Positions 51,121 to 60,440 of a stretch of DNA of 64,000 nt are shown here, one piece after another. The notes below the pieces were generated by a model. The model did not search any database, was not told the origin of the DNA, and worked only from the letters and a program-made list of their open reading frames with translations. The stretch is from Acidobacteriaceae bacterium (lineage in GTDB: Bacteria > Acidobacteriota > Terriglobia > Bryobacterales > Bryobacteraceae), in NCBI GenBank assembly GCA_019240475.1, contig JAFAYI010000006.1, positions 310,001 through 374,000 of the forward strand, given 5' to 3'. Both the position numbers and the translations under genes were made by a program. Positions within the stretch are counted from its first letter, which is position 1, and every line of letters begins with the position of its first letter.

Positions 51121-51951
51121 ATGCCATGCAACCCCGATGATCTGAAACACGTGCCGCTGTTCGCGCTGCTCGACGACGAAGAGACCGCCGTCCTCGCCGG
51201 ACAGGTGGAGCTGAGACGCTTCGCGGCGCGGCAGCGCATTTACAAGATGGGAGATTCGGGCGGCCGCGCCTATGTTCTGGTTTCGGGCAAGGTGCGCCTG
51301 ACCACTGTCGACGAAGACGGCCAGGAAGTGATTGTCGACGAGCCGGGCGCGGGCGAGTTCTTCGGCTTTGCCTCCATGCTCGATGGCACTCATCACCAGA
51401 CAAGCGCCACTGCCCTCGAAGAAACCGTCTGCGTCGAAGTGGATCGGAACGACATCGGGGTGCTGCTGCAGCGCAAACCGATGGCGGGAATGGATATGTT
51501 GACGGTGCTCGGCCGCCACTTCCATACCGCGCATGCGCTGGTCCGTGTCCGCTCCCTGAGGAATCCAAATGAAGTCATCGCAGAGAAGGTGACGCCGGGC
51601 GAGCACATCGCCGATTCGGTCGCGCGATTCGGCGGCTCGTGGGCCTTCATCATCACGTTCTTGGTGGTGCTGGTGGTTTACTCGGCGGTGCAGATCGGGC
51701 TGGGCAGGAGCGCCTGGGACCCCTATCCGTTCATCCTGCTGAACCTCATTCTCTCGATGCTCGCTGCCATTCAGGCCCCGGTCATCATGATGAGCCAGAA
51801 CCGCCAGGACAAGAAAGACCGCGTGCGTGGAGAGCTGGATTTCGACGTAAACCGGCGCGCGGAAGCCGAGATTCAAGGCCTCGCGCGCAAGCTGAATCTT
51901 ATCGGGGATAAGATCGACGATATGGAGGAGTTGCTTAGGGCGAGAGCGTAG
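51121..51951 (+). CDS. Cyclic-nucleotide-binding and DUF1003 membrane protein
   Basis: The 276-residue protein has an N-terminal cNMP-binding beta barrel (residues about 12-125): LFALLDDEETAVLAGQVELRRFAARQRIYKMGD, YVLVSGKVRLTTVDEDGQEV, and GAGEFFGFASMLDGTHHQTSATALEE. The barrel's phosphate-binding cassette lacks the usual GEx(7)R(T/S)A, so ligand binding is doubtful. The C-terminal DUF1003 part has two membrane segments (WAFIITFLVVLVVYSAVQIG; PFILLNLILSMLAAIQAPVIMM), the RQDKKDR loop and a coiled tail. The function of the fusion is unknown; a membrane-tethered redox or ligand sensor is possible. Confidence 0.82.
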   Translation: MPCNPDDLKHVPLFALLDDEETAVLAGQVELRRFAARQRIYKMGDSGGRAYVLVSGKVRLTTVDEDGQEVIVDEPGAGEFFGFASMLDGTHHQTSATALEETVCVEVDRNDIGVLLQRKPMAGMDMLTVLGRHFHTAHALVRVRSLRNPNEVIAEKVTPGEHIADSVARFGGSWAFIITFLVVLVVYSAVQIGLGRSAWDPYPFILLNLILSMLAAIQAPVIMMSQNRQDKKDRVRGELDFDVNRRAEAEIQGLARKLNLIGDKIDDMEELLRARA

Positions 51952-51957
51952 GACGAG

Positions 51958-54945
51958 CTAGCCGGACGTTTTGCGTTGCGGCTTTTTTTCGGCTCGGAGT
52001 TTCTCGAGGGCGGCGATCAATTGGTCTTCCCACGGAAATTTGGTGGCTTTGGCGGGGTCGTAGGGCTGGAGATCGGGAATTTCGGCGCCGAGTTGTTCGA
52101 GTAGCGCGCGAGCCTTGTTGAGGTTGTAGCGGAAGACGTATGGCTCGCCGTCGGCCCACGACCATCTGTAGGCGGCCAAGGCGTGTTTTCTAGCTCGTTC
52201 GCGATCGCCAATGGCCAGCCAGAGTTCCGCAAGCTCGAGGTTAGCAACGAACCGACCATTCGCGAGCTGCTCTGCCTCGTGTCGCGGGTTGGCGAGTTTC
52301 TCAAGATGAAATCGGGCGAGCGCCAGTTCCGTTTGCGCCCTTGGATCAGTTTGGCCGACCGCATGAGCCATGCTCACCGCTTCATGCAGGCTCTCCGCAG
52401 CCAGCGCCCACTCTCTCCGACTGAGTCGCCATTCTCCTCTCAGGCCGTGGAGGCCACGCACAGCGATACGGTTCTTGACTTCCTTCGAGAGTTGTTCCGC
52501 ACGAACCAGATGCTCATCTTCAAGAGCGCCCTGCCAGAAACGGTAGAGAGCAAAATAGTACTCAGCTTCGCCGGCGCGATAGGCTGCGCGCGACCAAGCG
52601 CGTCCCATCGAGTCGAGGAGGTCCCATGTCGCTTGGGCCTCTTCCCATTCGCCGAACATCGCCAGTTGGTGGAAGCGGTCGAGCCTGGTACAAAAGATCG
52701 ATTCGCTGTCCCCGGTTAAAGTCGCTACATCGATACCAAAGCGGAGGCAACGGTCTTGCTCCGCTAAACGGTTCTCACCAAAAAGCGACCTACCCATGTT
52801 GGACAGAATGGTCCGGGTTCCGATCCAGGATGGCGGGGTTCCGGCCAGGTAACCGAGAAGGGCAGCGCTGTACGCGGCTGAGGCTTGTTCCAACAAGCCG
52901 CTGTTCTGCAATGCTCCCGCAGCTTCATTCAACAGGTAGGCGCCTGCGCTTCGTTTCAAATCCTTTGGCGCTATAGCCCATCCCCGCGGGAAAAATGGGC
53001 GCAGAATAGATAGGGTTTCCGCGTCGGCCTCTAAGTTCAAATAGAGTGCTTGCGCTAACTGGCCCCGGTAGGCATCGAACGCGTGGTCTAGATCGCCCAT
53101 TCTGAGTAGGGTACGGACCACATGAAGCCCATTACGGACGTCATCTAGAGTTTCGGCCTCGTCATAGGGCCTGTGCGCCTGCTCGGAAAAATAATCGACA
53201 ACGCGTTGGCCGTAGCTCTCCGTCTGTTCCGGCTTTAGCCCGCCTGCGGCGATGGCGCGGACAACCGGATGCAAGTCGTAACGCCTGGTCTGTGGGTCGT
53301 ACTGCAGAAGGCCGCGGCGCTCGAGATCGCGAACCGCGCTGGAAAATTCCTGTGGCGAAAGATCCTCGCTGAGGGCGGCGAGAGCGGCGTAATCCACCGA
53401 CTCCGGCACAAGCGCGAGCGTGGACAGAAGCTCGCGGCTGTGCTGGGAAAGGGCTTCGATTGCAGCTTTGAGGATGTGATTTCGCTTTTGAATCAGGTCC
53501 AGATTTGCCAGATTGAGCCGGCCGCCGGCCGCCGCGTCGGTCGACCAGGCATCAAAATTACTCCGGTCGGGCAGATAGTTGTTGATGAGTCCGCCCAGAA
53601 TACCGGTGACGAGTGGATGGCAATCGCAGTGGGTCTTTAGGTAATCCTGAATGGCCTGAGAACCGCCTCTCACGCCGCATGAGCGGAGGAGCAATTCCGC
53701 ATCGGGAGGGCGGAGGCCGGGAAGAGAGATGCGAACGACGCCTGGGATCGGCTGGCCGGCCGGATTCAGCAGCACGCGAGGAATCAATCGGGATGTGACG
53801 AGAAGCTTGGAAGGAGCGGCAGCGGCCAGGGAGCGAAGCAGCTCATCGTCTTCCGGTCGAATCGCGGCGCAAGGATCGCGATCGGCGATCTGGTCGGTGG
53901 GTCGATTCGCTTCTTCGTCGGCGATCTGGGCCGCGTCGAAGCGATGATAGGCGACGAGCACGCGCTCCAGGCCGTCGAGAACAATCAGCCAAGGACGAGC
54001 TTGCAGATGGTGCAATAGGCGTTGGGCGAGTTCGGGAGTTTTCTTTTTCTTGAACGCATCGAGCGGCTGGCCGGTGATGTAGGCGAGCGCGCGGCGGCAG
54101 AAATCCGCCATGACGGCGCCACGCTCGTAAAAGGAATACCAGAAGCGGCCGGCCCAATCGGCCCGGAGCTGCGCCGCATGCTTGGTCGTCCACTCCCAAG
54201 TAAGCATACTCTTGCCGGAGCCGCCGATCGCTTCGAAGAGAAGCACGGGATGCGGATCGGCGGCTGTCGACCAATCGGTCAAGCGTTCGAGTTCCGCGCG
54301 GCGCCCGATGAATTCATGAGAGCCGATGTAAGGCGGTTCGGCGTAGAATGCGGGAGACGCTGGAATGGGGTCACGCTCGGACGGAGCGTGCGGGGCAGGT
54401 TCTACAGCCGAGGCTGTCTTGCCCTGCTCAGCGAGAAGACGGCCCAGGCCCGCGACGGCACGGATGGCTTTCCCTTTGAAGTCTTCCAGCGTGTCGAACG
54501 TCGCATAGACGCGGTGCACCTGTAAGTCGGGTCCCATCTGCTTCGCTCGCTCGCGAAAAGCATTCAACTTCTCTCGCTTCTCCGGATCGAGTTCGATGTC
54601 CGCTTCGCGAACGGGATGGTTCTCGCTCATGAGGAAGAGCAGGATCGGAAGATCCAGTTCCACAGCTTTGTTGAATTCGAGTTCCGTGATCGAAAGATTG
54701 TCGGGATTCTGTTTCGGCGACTTCGGCGCCTGGCCGTACTTGCGGCTGATGACTCCGATGTAGGCCGAAGCTTTCTCAATCATCTCGAGAGACGATTCGA
54801 TGACATTCACGCCCGGCTTCGCCGAGTCGTTCTCCATGGCGACGGGCTTCAGATCCTCTGCTTCGATGGCGCGAATGAGGGCCGCGCGATGTTCCTTCAG
54901 GTCTTCGAACGTGCTTGAAACGGCGACGCCGCGGAACAACTGCAT
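51958..54945 (-). CDS. DUF4062 - STAND NTPase - TPR-like protein (putative defence or signalling protein)
   Basis: The 995-residue protein has an N-terminal DUF4062 domain (residues 1-100, VAVSSTFEDLKEHRAALIRAIEAEDLKPVAME), related to TIR-like folds. A STAND/NACHT-type NTPase follows with Walker A AIGGSGKSMLTWEW near residue 243, Walker B WLIVLDGLERVLVAY near 323 and KLLVTSRLIPRVL near 385. A winged-helix part (VRDLERRGLLQYDPQTRRYDLHPVV) leads to a long helical repeat region (residues about 600-960) of TPR character. Architecture is typical of bacterial STAND proteins, several of which sense phage proteins. No effector is obvious unless DUF4062 is one. Codon use is more C-rich than surrounding plus-strand genes. 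Confidence 0.85.
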   Translation of the reverse strand: MQLFRGVAVSSTFEDLKEHRAALIRAIEAEDLKPVAMENDSAKPGVNVIESSLEMIEKASAYIGVISRKYGQAPKSPKQNPDNLSITELEFNKAVELDLPILLFLMSENHPVREADIELDPEKREKLNAFRERAKQMGPDLQVHRVYATFDTLEDFKGKAIRAVAGLGRLLAEQGKTASAVEPAPHAPSERDPIPASPAFYAEPPYIGSHEFIGRRAELERLTDWSTAADPHPVLLFEAIGGSGKSMLTWEWTTKHAAQLRADWAGRFWYSFYERGAVMADFCRRALAYITGQPLDAFKKKKTPELAQRLLHHLQARPWLIVLDGLERVLVAYHRFDAAQIADEEANRPTDQIADRDPCAAIRPEDDELLRSLAAAAPSKLLVTSRLIPRVLLNPAGQPIPGVVRISLPGLRPPDAELLLRSCGVRGGSQAIQDYLKTHCDCHPLVTGILGGLINNYLPDRSNFDAWSTDAAAGGRLNLANLDLIQKRNHILKAAIEALSQHSRELLSTLALVPESVDYAALAALSEDLSPQEFSSAVRDLERRGLLQYDPQTRRYDLHPVVRAIAAGGLKPEQTESYGQRVVDYFSEQAHRPYDEAETLDDVRNGLHVVRTLLRMGDLDHAFDAYRGQLAQALYLNLEADAETLSILRPFFPRGWAIAPKDLKRSAGAYLLNEAAGALQNSGLLEQASAAYSAALLGYLAGTPPSWIGTRTILSNMGRSLFGENRLAEQDRCLRFGIDVATLTGDSESIFCTRLDRFHQLAMFGEWEEAQATWDLLDSMGRAWSRAAYRAGEAEYYFALYRFWQGALEDEHLVRAEQLSKEVKNRIAVRGLHGLRGEWRLSRREWALAAESLHEAVSMAHAVGQTDPRAQTELALARFHLEKLANPRHEAEQLANGRFVANLELAELWLAIGDRERARKHALAAYRWSWADGEPYVFRYNLNKARALLEQLGAEIPDLQPYDPAKATKFPWEDQLIAALEKLRAEKKPQRKTSG

Positions 54946-54960
54946 GAGCTTATCTTATTC

Positions 54961-55018
54961 ATGTGATCTCCGGCGGGTCATGCGATTCGCGGCAGGGTCA
55001 TGCGATCCCCGGCGGCGC
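54961..55018. repeat. Three tandem 20-bp units between the STAND gene and the orphan permease
   Basis: The units begin ATGTGATCTCCGGCGGGTC, ATGCGATTCGCGGCAGGGTC and ATGCGATCCCCGGCGGCGC. They are imperfect, about 20 bp each, and fill most of the 76-bp gap upstream of the STAND start (54945) and downstream of the permease stop (55022). They could be binding sites in the STAND promoter or expanded spacer. Confidence 0.75.
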
Positions 55019-55021
55019 AGC

Positions 55022-57433
55022 TCACTCTGTTCTCAGCGCCTTCATCGGATCGATTCCCGCTGCCCGCCGCGCCGGAATATAGGCAGCCACTAGCGCCGTC
55101 GCAAACAGCAGGCCGCTCACGCCCAGCAGCACCGACCAATCCAATGCGCCCACGCCAAAAAGCGTGCCGTGCATGAGCCGCCCCAGCCACGCCGCTCCCA
55201 GAAGACCGAGCCCCAGGCCGATGAGCGTCACTACCGAGCTTTCCGAAAGAATCAGGCGCTCCACGGTTCGCTTCTCGGCCCCCAGAGCCATGCGCAGGCC
55301 AATCTCCTGCGTCCGCCGTGACACTCCGAATGAGATCACGCCGTAGACCCCGATAGCGGCAAGCGCCAGCGCCACAAACGCGAAACCCGCATAAAGCATC
55401 ATCGTGAACCTGTCGCCGATGAACAACTGGTCTCTGACTTCGTTCATGGTGCTCAGGTGCGAAACCGCTATATCGCGATCTATCGAATAGATCGCCTTCA
55501 CGATTGCCGCGCTCAGTTCCGCGGGATTGCTCGCGGAACGCAGCCCTACGGAAACACTCGGCAGAGGCGACTGCGGAAATGGAACGTCGATTTCAGGCTG
55601 GTCGCCGCGCAACCCGAAGGAGCGCACATTGTGAAACACGCCCACGATCTGCCACTCGACGGCCGCCCCCAGTTTCTGAGCCGTGGGATCGATCTGCTCG
55701 ATCGACAATCGCGTGTTCAGCGGATCGCGCTTTTTCAAATACTCCTTGACGAACTCTTCGTTGACCATGGCGACCCGCGGACTCATGGCCGTGTCGGCCG
55801 CCGTGAACTCGCGGCCTTTGACCACTCGGATGCCGAACGTCTTGAAGTACTCGGGGCTAATCGACTGGAACCCGGCGCCGGGCCTCTGCGAAGGATCGGC
55901 AACGTTCGTTCCCACGATCGTGAACGGCATCCCATCGCTCGTGCCGAGCAAAGGCGCGCCGGTTACGACGGCCGCGCTCGAAACGCCCGGCAGAGCGGAA
56001 ATCCGCTCCAGCACCTGCCTGTAATACGGCTCGATTCGCTCCGCGGCGCGGAATCGTCCGTCCGGCTGCTGCAAGGTGAACATCAAAGCATGGTCCGTGC
56101 GCAGACCCAAATCGACCTGCGTCAAATTCCAGAAGCTGTGCAACGCGAGGCCCGCGCCCGAGAGCAGCGTCAATGCAAGCGCCAGTTCTCCGGCTACCAG
56201 GCTCCTGCGCAGCCGGTTATGTCCCTGGCCCTCGCCCGCGCGCCCTCCCTGCTTCAAAGCCGACGCCGCATCCAATTGCGAGGCGTACCAGGCAGGCGCC
56301 GAACCCGACAGGATTCCCACCAGAATGGTGGCCGCCGCCGTCACGCTCAGGATCGGAACATTCAACTGCAGCGAGACTTCGGAAGGAAGAGTGCCCGCCG
56401 GCATCAGAGCCACAATCGCGCGCAGCAGAACAACGCCCAAGACCACGCCCGCTACTCCACCGGCCAGCGCCAGCACGACGCTCTCGATCAGGAATTGTTC
56501 TACCACCTGCCGCCGCGACGCTCCCACGGAATTGCGCACCGCCACTTCGCGCCACCGGAACGTGCTCTTCGCCAGCAGCAGGTTCGCCACATTCACGCAC
56601 GCGATCAACAGCACGAATCCCACCGCGCCCAGGAGCAGCCAGAGCGTCTGAATGCGATCCTTCGGCATGAAATCGTTTTGCAGCGGCTCAACCAGGGCGC
56701 CCCAGCCTTTATCGCTGCGCGGATTTTCTTCGGCGATGCGCGCCGTTACTCGCGTCATGTCGGCCTGGGCCTGCTTGATGCTGACTCCGGGTTTCAGGCG
56801 CGCCATGGCCAGCAGCCAATGGTAGTCGTGATTGATCTGCTCCGGACGAAAGGCAAGCGGCGCCGTCACCTGCGCGTCGTACCTGTCGGCTACTCCTTCC
56901 GCCAGAACGCCGACCACCGCATACAACCCGCCATTGATACGCAATTGCTTCCCAACAATGTGGCTATCGGCCCCGAGCTTGTTCCAAAGCTTGTGCGTCA
57001 GAATGACAACTTTCTCGTTGCCCTGCACGCCTTCTTGCGGCAGAAAGTCGCGGCCTAGCATCAACGGCAAGCCCATCATGTGGAAGAATCCAGGCGATGT
57101 CAGCCGCCCTTCCACCTGCTCCGGCTTGTCTCTTGTTCCCAGGTTGAAGTTCCCGCCGGTGAACGCGCACAGGCTCTGGAATGAGCCGTTATAACGCTGC
57201 CAATCGAGAAAATCGCCCGCCGCGATCCCATTGCGGTTGCCTTGCACCTTCGACCACACCATCACCAACTGCTCCGGATGCGGCAGTGGCAGCGGCGACA
57301 GCAACGTCGCATAGATCACCGTGTAAATGGCTGTGGTTGCGCCTATCCCAAGCGCCAGAGTCGCGACTACGGCGCTCGTCAAACCCAGGTTGCGCCGGAG
57401 CATTCGGCAGCTATATCGTATGTTTCGAAGCAT
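55022..57433 (-). CDS. MacB/FtsX-like permease of the acidobacterial duplicated orphan type
   Basis: The 803-residue protein has an N-terminal membrane segment (LTSAVVATLALGIGATTAIYTVIYATLL) after a short MLRNIRYSCRMLRRN lead, a large MacB-like periplasmic domain (PGFFHMMGLPLMLGRDF; LTHKLWNKLGADSHIVGKQL), and the first FtsX triplet (LLLGAVGFVLLIACVNVANLLLA). A second MacB_PCD/FtsX copy follows (FQSISPEYFKTFGIRVVKGREF; FALVALALAAIGVYGVISF-like; SVLLGVSGLLFATALVAAYIP). It lacks an ATPase domain, and no ATPase gene adjoins it. This 'duplicated orphan permease' design is characteristic of Acidobacteria. Substrate unknown. Confidence 0.9.
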   Translation of the reverse strand: MLRNIRYSCRMLRRNLGLTSAVVATLALGIGATTAIYTVIYATLLSPLPLPHPEQLVMVWSKVQGNRNGIAAGDFLDWQRYNGSFQSLCAFTGGNFNLGTRDKPEQVEGRLTSPGFFHMMGLPLMLGRDFLPQEGVQGNEKVVILTHKLWNKLGADSHIVGKQLRINGGLYAVVGVLAEGVADRYDAQVTAPLAFRPEQINHDYHWLLAMARLKPGVSIKQAQADMTRVTARIAEENPRSDKGWGALVEPLQNDFMPKDRIQTLWLLLGAVGFVLLIACVNVANLLLAKSTFRWREVAVRNSVGASRRQVVEQFLIESVVLALAGGVAGVVLGVVLLRAIVALMPAGTLPSEVSLQLNVPILSVTAAATILVGILSGSAPAWYASQLDAASALKQGGRAGEGQGHNRLRRSLVAGELALALTLLSGAGLALHSFWNLTQVDLGLRTDHALMFTLQQPDGRFRAAERIEPYYRQVLERISALPGVSSAAVVTGAPLLGTSDGMPFTIVGTNVADPSQRPGAGFQSISPEYFKTFGIRVVKGREFTAADTAMSPRVAMVNEEFVKEYLKKRDPLNTRLSIEQIDPTAQKLGAAVEWQIVGVFHNVRSFGLRGDQPEIDVPFPQSPLPSVSVGLRSASNPAELSAAIVKAIYSIDRDIAVSHLSTMNEVRDQLFIGDRFTMMLYAGFAFVALALAAIGVYGVISFGVSRRTQEIGLRMALGAEKRTVERLILSESSVVTLIGLGLGLLGAAWLGRLMHGTLFGVGALDWSVLLGVSGLLFATALVAAYIPARRAAGIDPMKALRTE

Positions 57434-57751
57434 CGAGTACAGGATTTCCTTTCGAGCGGCTCTCTGACGGACGGGCCTGCGAGTTTGCCACGCACTTAGT
57501 CGCCCTTTCCGATTGGGCCGAATACGCCCCCTTCTGGAGTGCAGATTAACCGGCGGCGCTCCGATGTTGGGAAGAGCTGTCTCGTTTTCGGCACGGCGCC
57601 GAAGCCCGCAACCCTAAACGCGCCGCATCCGCACTTCGCGTTTACCCGAAATCTCGTTCAGAAATAATCAAGTCCTTTACTCCTGGGCGCCGATAAGATT
57701 ACGTATCGTGCATGACACGGCAGCCAAGCACTGCATGCGGATGGAAATGGG
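57434..57751. other. 318-bp intergenic region between the permease and the sensor kinase
   Basis: No open frame here gives a convincing protein. It must contain the divergent promoters of the permease and the kinase. A small TTCGGC/GCCGAA hairpin lies near 57584-57601. No riboswitch or small RNA could be recognised. Confidence 0.5.
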
Positions 57752-58996
57752 ATGACTAGTCAGCTCATTATCGTGCTTACGGTCGTTACAGCCGTATCGG
57801 TGATTGTCGCCGGCTATCTGCGAAAGCAGATAAAACGATTGCGCAACATACAAGCCGAGTACCGCCTGCTCAAAGATCACAATCTCGCCGGGGTATGCCG
57901 CACCGACCTGGACGGTATTGTGCTGGATGCGAACTACGCCTCTTATAGCGTTCTCGGCTACGACCGATTGGAAGACATCGTAGGCATCGACATCAAGACG
58001 CATTACCAATCGCCCGAAGAGCGGATGCGTATAGCGGAGCGCCTTAAGAAGACAGGCCTCCTGACTGGCGTGGAAGTCCATATGAAGCGAGCCGATGGCC
58101 AGCCATTCTGGGCCCTTTATAACATCGCGGTAACGAAGAATCCATCGACCGGCCGTTCCGAAGTGGTGGCGACCACCATGGACATCACGGCCATGAAAAA
58201 GACCCAGGAGGATCTGCAAGCAGCCAAAGAAGCGGCTGAGGCGGCGAACCGCGCCAAAGATCAATTTCTCGCCAACATGAGTCACGAATTCCGAACGCCG
58301 TTGAACGGCGTCTTGGGGATGACTGCGTTGGCTCTCGATTGCGATCTCCCGCCGGAAGTGCGAGCGTACCTCGAAGAAGTGAAAACGTCGGGCGCCGGGC
58401 TTCTGAGAATCATCGACGATGTTCTCGAATATTCGCGGCTAGAGGCCGATCGTCTGGTGCTGAGCTCAGAAGAGTTTTCGTTGCGGGAGATGTTCGAAGA
58501 GATCGTCGCCAAGCTCTCCGCATCCGCTCAAGCAAGAAACCTGTCGCTTGGCTGGACTTCCGAAGCAAGCCTCCCTTCCCGAGTTTTTGCCGATCGGCGG
58601 CGCCTCAGCCAGGTGTTGCTCCACTTGGTGGAGAACGCGATCAAGTTCACCGATCGTGGCGGCGTTTTGATGCGCGTGCGCGGGGCCTCGCTCGAAGGAT
58701 ATAGGTTGGCGCTGCACGTCGCTGTCTCCGATTCCGGCGTCGGCATCGCCGCGGAAAAGCTTCAAAGCATTTTCGAAGCGTTCACGCAAGCCGACGATTC
58801 GAACAGCAGGCGTTTTGGTGGAACCGGCCTTGGGCTCGCCATCTCTTCTAAAATCGCCGTTGCCATGGGAGGAAAGGTGTGGGCGGAAAGTTCCCTGGGT
58901 TCCGGCAGCATTTTTCACCTATGTGTCGATGTTCCATTGCTTCCGCCTCGAACGGCGCTCGGCCCGGATCTCGCTCCCCAGCCCGTTTGCGCCTAG
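57752..58996 (+). CDS. PAS-domain hybrid-type sensor histidine kinase
   Basis: The 414-residue protein has an N-terminal membrane segment (LIIVLTVVTAVSVIVAGYL). A PAS/PAC domain (residues about 40-150: LDANYASYSVLGYDRLEDIVGI, EVVATTMDITAMKKTQ), a coiled segment, and the HisKA H-box FLANMSHEFRTPLNGVLGM (His near 177) follow. The HATPase has the N-box HLVENAIKFTD, G1 VSDSGVGIAAEK, F-box and G2 FGGTGLGLAISSKIA. There is no receiver domain and no response-regulator gene adjacent, so it is an orphan kinase. Its signal is unknown. Confidence 0.93.
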   Translation: MTSQLIIVLTVVTAVSVIVAGYLRKQIKRLRNIQAEYRLLKDHNLAGVCRTDLDGIVLDANYASYSVLGYDRLEDIVGIDIKTHYQSPEERMRIAERLKKTGLLTGVEVHMKRADGQPFWALYNIAVTKNPSTGRSEVVATTMDITAMKKTQEDLQAAKEAAEAANRAKDQFLANMSHEFRTPLNGVLGMTALALDCDLPPEVRAYLEEVKTSGAGLLRIIDDVLEYSRLEADRLVLSSEEFSLREMFEEIVAKLSASAQARNLSLGWTSEASLPSRVFADRRRLSQVLLHLVENAIKFTDRGGVLMRVRGASLEGYRLALHVAVSDSGVGIAAEKLQSIFEAFTQADDSNSRRFGGTGLGLAISSKIAVAMGGKVWAESSLGSGSIFHLCVDVPLLPPRTALGPDLAPQPVCA

Positions 58997-59023
58997 CGGC
59001 TCGCCACTCGCGCCCACCCGTGG

Positions 59024-59425
59024 CTAGCCGTTTTCGACGCGCGCCTTTATGTCCCAGTACGCTGCATCGATGAGCTCGCTTAGCGCCGTTTCGTCGATTA
59101 GCCTTTGCGGTCTGAGCTTCACATGGCGCATATGCTTGCCCGCGCCTTCCAGCAGCCCCGCCGGATCCCGCAATGAGGCGCCTTGAAAGAACCCTACGTT
59201 CACGTGCGAAGTGAATACGTTGACGTAACCGAAAGGCGCATCTCCTAAACAGGCAACCGGACAGCCGTCATGCAGAAGCTCCCGCACCTCGTCCCCGCAG
59301 TTCCGCATCGCCTCAAACCAATGATGCGCAATCGCCCCTAATTGGCCTGCGTGCTCCGTCATCCATCGCTCGATAGCCGGGTCCCGCTCCACCGCGCCAT
59401 TGAATCGCAGCAGTTCCGTTTTCAT
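59024..59425 (-). CDS. DUF1801 protein
   Basis: The 133-residue product has the DUF1801 pattern: GDEVRELLHDGCPVACLGDAPFGYVNVF, HVNVGFFQGASLRDPAGLLEGAGKHMRHVKL and ALSELIDAAYWD. The family is of unknown function, distantly like YdhG/iron-storage folds. It follows rsgA after 21 bp on the same strand. Confidence 0.88.
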   Translation of the reverse strand: MKTELLRFNGAVERDPAIERWMTEHAGQLGAIAHHWFEAMRNCGDEVRELLHDGCPVACLGDAPFGYVNVFTSHVNVGFFQGASLRDPAGLLEGAGKHMRHVKLRPQRLIDETALSELIDAAYWDIKARVENG

Positions 59426-59446
59426 CGTCGTTTCTGGTTGTGTAGC

Positions 59447-60436
59447 TTAGCGCCTGTACTTGGGATGATGCCGCATGGCTTTGTGAATCGCCTTCCACTT
59501 CTGTTTCGTTTCGGCACCCGCGCGCCGATCGACGCAGCGCTCATGATAGCGGGCTTCGGCCAGCAACTTCCGGTAGCTGGCCCAGCGCGCCATGTCTAGT
59601 TCGCCCGTCTCAAGCGCCGCTGCCACCGCGCACCCCGGCTCGCCCTCGTGCGCGCAGTCGTGGAACCGGCACTGCCGTGCTAGCGCGGGGATGCCGTCGA
59701 AAACATCGTCCACCGACTCCTGTCCGGCCCAAAGGGCCAGTTCGCGGAGGCCAGGCGTGTCGATGAGCGCGCCACCCTCCGGCAATTCAACAAGCATGCG
59801 CCGGGTCGTCGTATGCCGGCCACGCGAGTCGCGCTCCCGCACGGCCTGCGTAGCCTGGCGAGACTCGCCAAGCAAGGCGTTCGCGATGGTCGACTTGCCC
59901 GCGCCCGAGGAGCCAAGTAGCACCACGGTGCGTCCGCGTACAGCTTCAAGGATCGGCGTCACGGACGCGCGCGCCGACAGAGCTTCTACATGAGTCGCTA
60001 TGGCCCTCGCATCGGCCAGCCTCGCCGGCCATTCCGCGCAGACGTCCGCTTTGTTCAACGCCACCATCGCCTCCGCGCCGCTTGCGGCTGCCAGTACGAG
60101 GTAGCGTTCGAGACGCCGCAGATTGTAGTCGCCGTCGAGTCCCATCACAATGACAATCAGGTCCGCATTTGCGGCCAAGACCTGCTCTCCACCGCCGCCG
60201 GGGCGTTGGCGCGAAATGCAGGTGGCGCGCGGTTCCACGCTCTCGATGAGCGCCAGAGTAGCGTCGGCACGGCGAGCTCGGACCCAGTCCCCCACGGCCG
60301 GCAGTTCCGCACCCCAGCGCAAGAGCCCCGCGGGCGTCGCCTTGCATTCGAAGCCGTCTTCGAATCGCAGCCAATAATGTTCCTGGGCTGCTTCGCACAC
60401 GCGGGCGCGTACTAAAGGATGGGAAGAGTAGTTCAC
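59447..60436 (-). CDS. rsgA: Ribosome small subunit maturation GTPase RsgA
   Basis: RsgA is a circularly permuted GTPase that checks 30S maturation. The 329-residue protein has an N-terminal OB fold (LRWGAELPAVGDWVRARRADAT), then the GTPase motifs in permuted order G4 ALNKADVC, G5-like LSARA, G1 LLGSSGAGKSTIANALLG, the switch region GRHTTTRRML, and G3 LIDTPGLREL. The C-terminal zinc site CRFHDCAHEGEPGCAV has the C-x5-H-type arrangement of Cys and His. GTG 60436 is favoured because the ABC gene ends 5 bp upstream. Confidence 0.94.
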   Translation of the reverse strand: MNYSSHPLVRARVCEAAQEHYWLRFEDGFECKATPAGLLRWGAELPAVGDWVRARRADATLALIESVEPRATCISRQRPGGGGEQVLAANADLIVIVMGLDGDYNLRRLERYLVLAAASGAEAMVALNKADVCAEWPARLADARAIATHVEALSARASVTPILEAVRGRTVVLLGSSGAGKSTIANALLGESRQATQAVRERDSRGRHTTTRRMLVELPEGGALIDTPGLRELALWAGQESVDDVFDGIPALARQCRFHDCAHEGEPGCAVAAALETGELDMARWASYRKLLAEARYHERCVDRRAGAETKQKWKAIHKAMRHHPKYRR

Positions 60437-60440
60437 TTCA

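Noticed and set aside
55457..57058. 533-residue plus-strand frame opposite the orphan permease
   Set aside because: Composition (Arg, Gln, His rich) is that of an antisense shadow. The minus strand has full MacB/FtsX structure.
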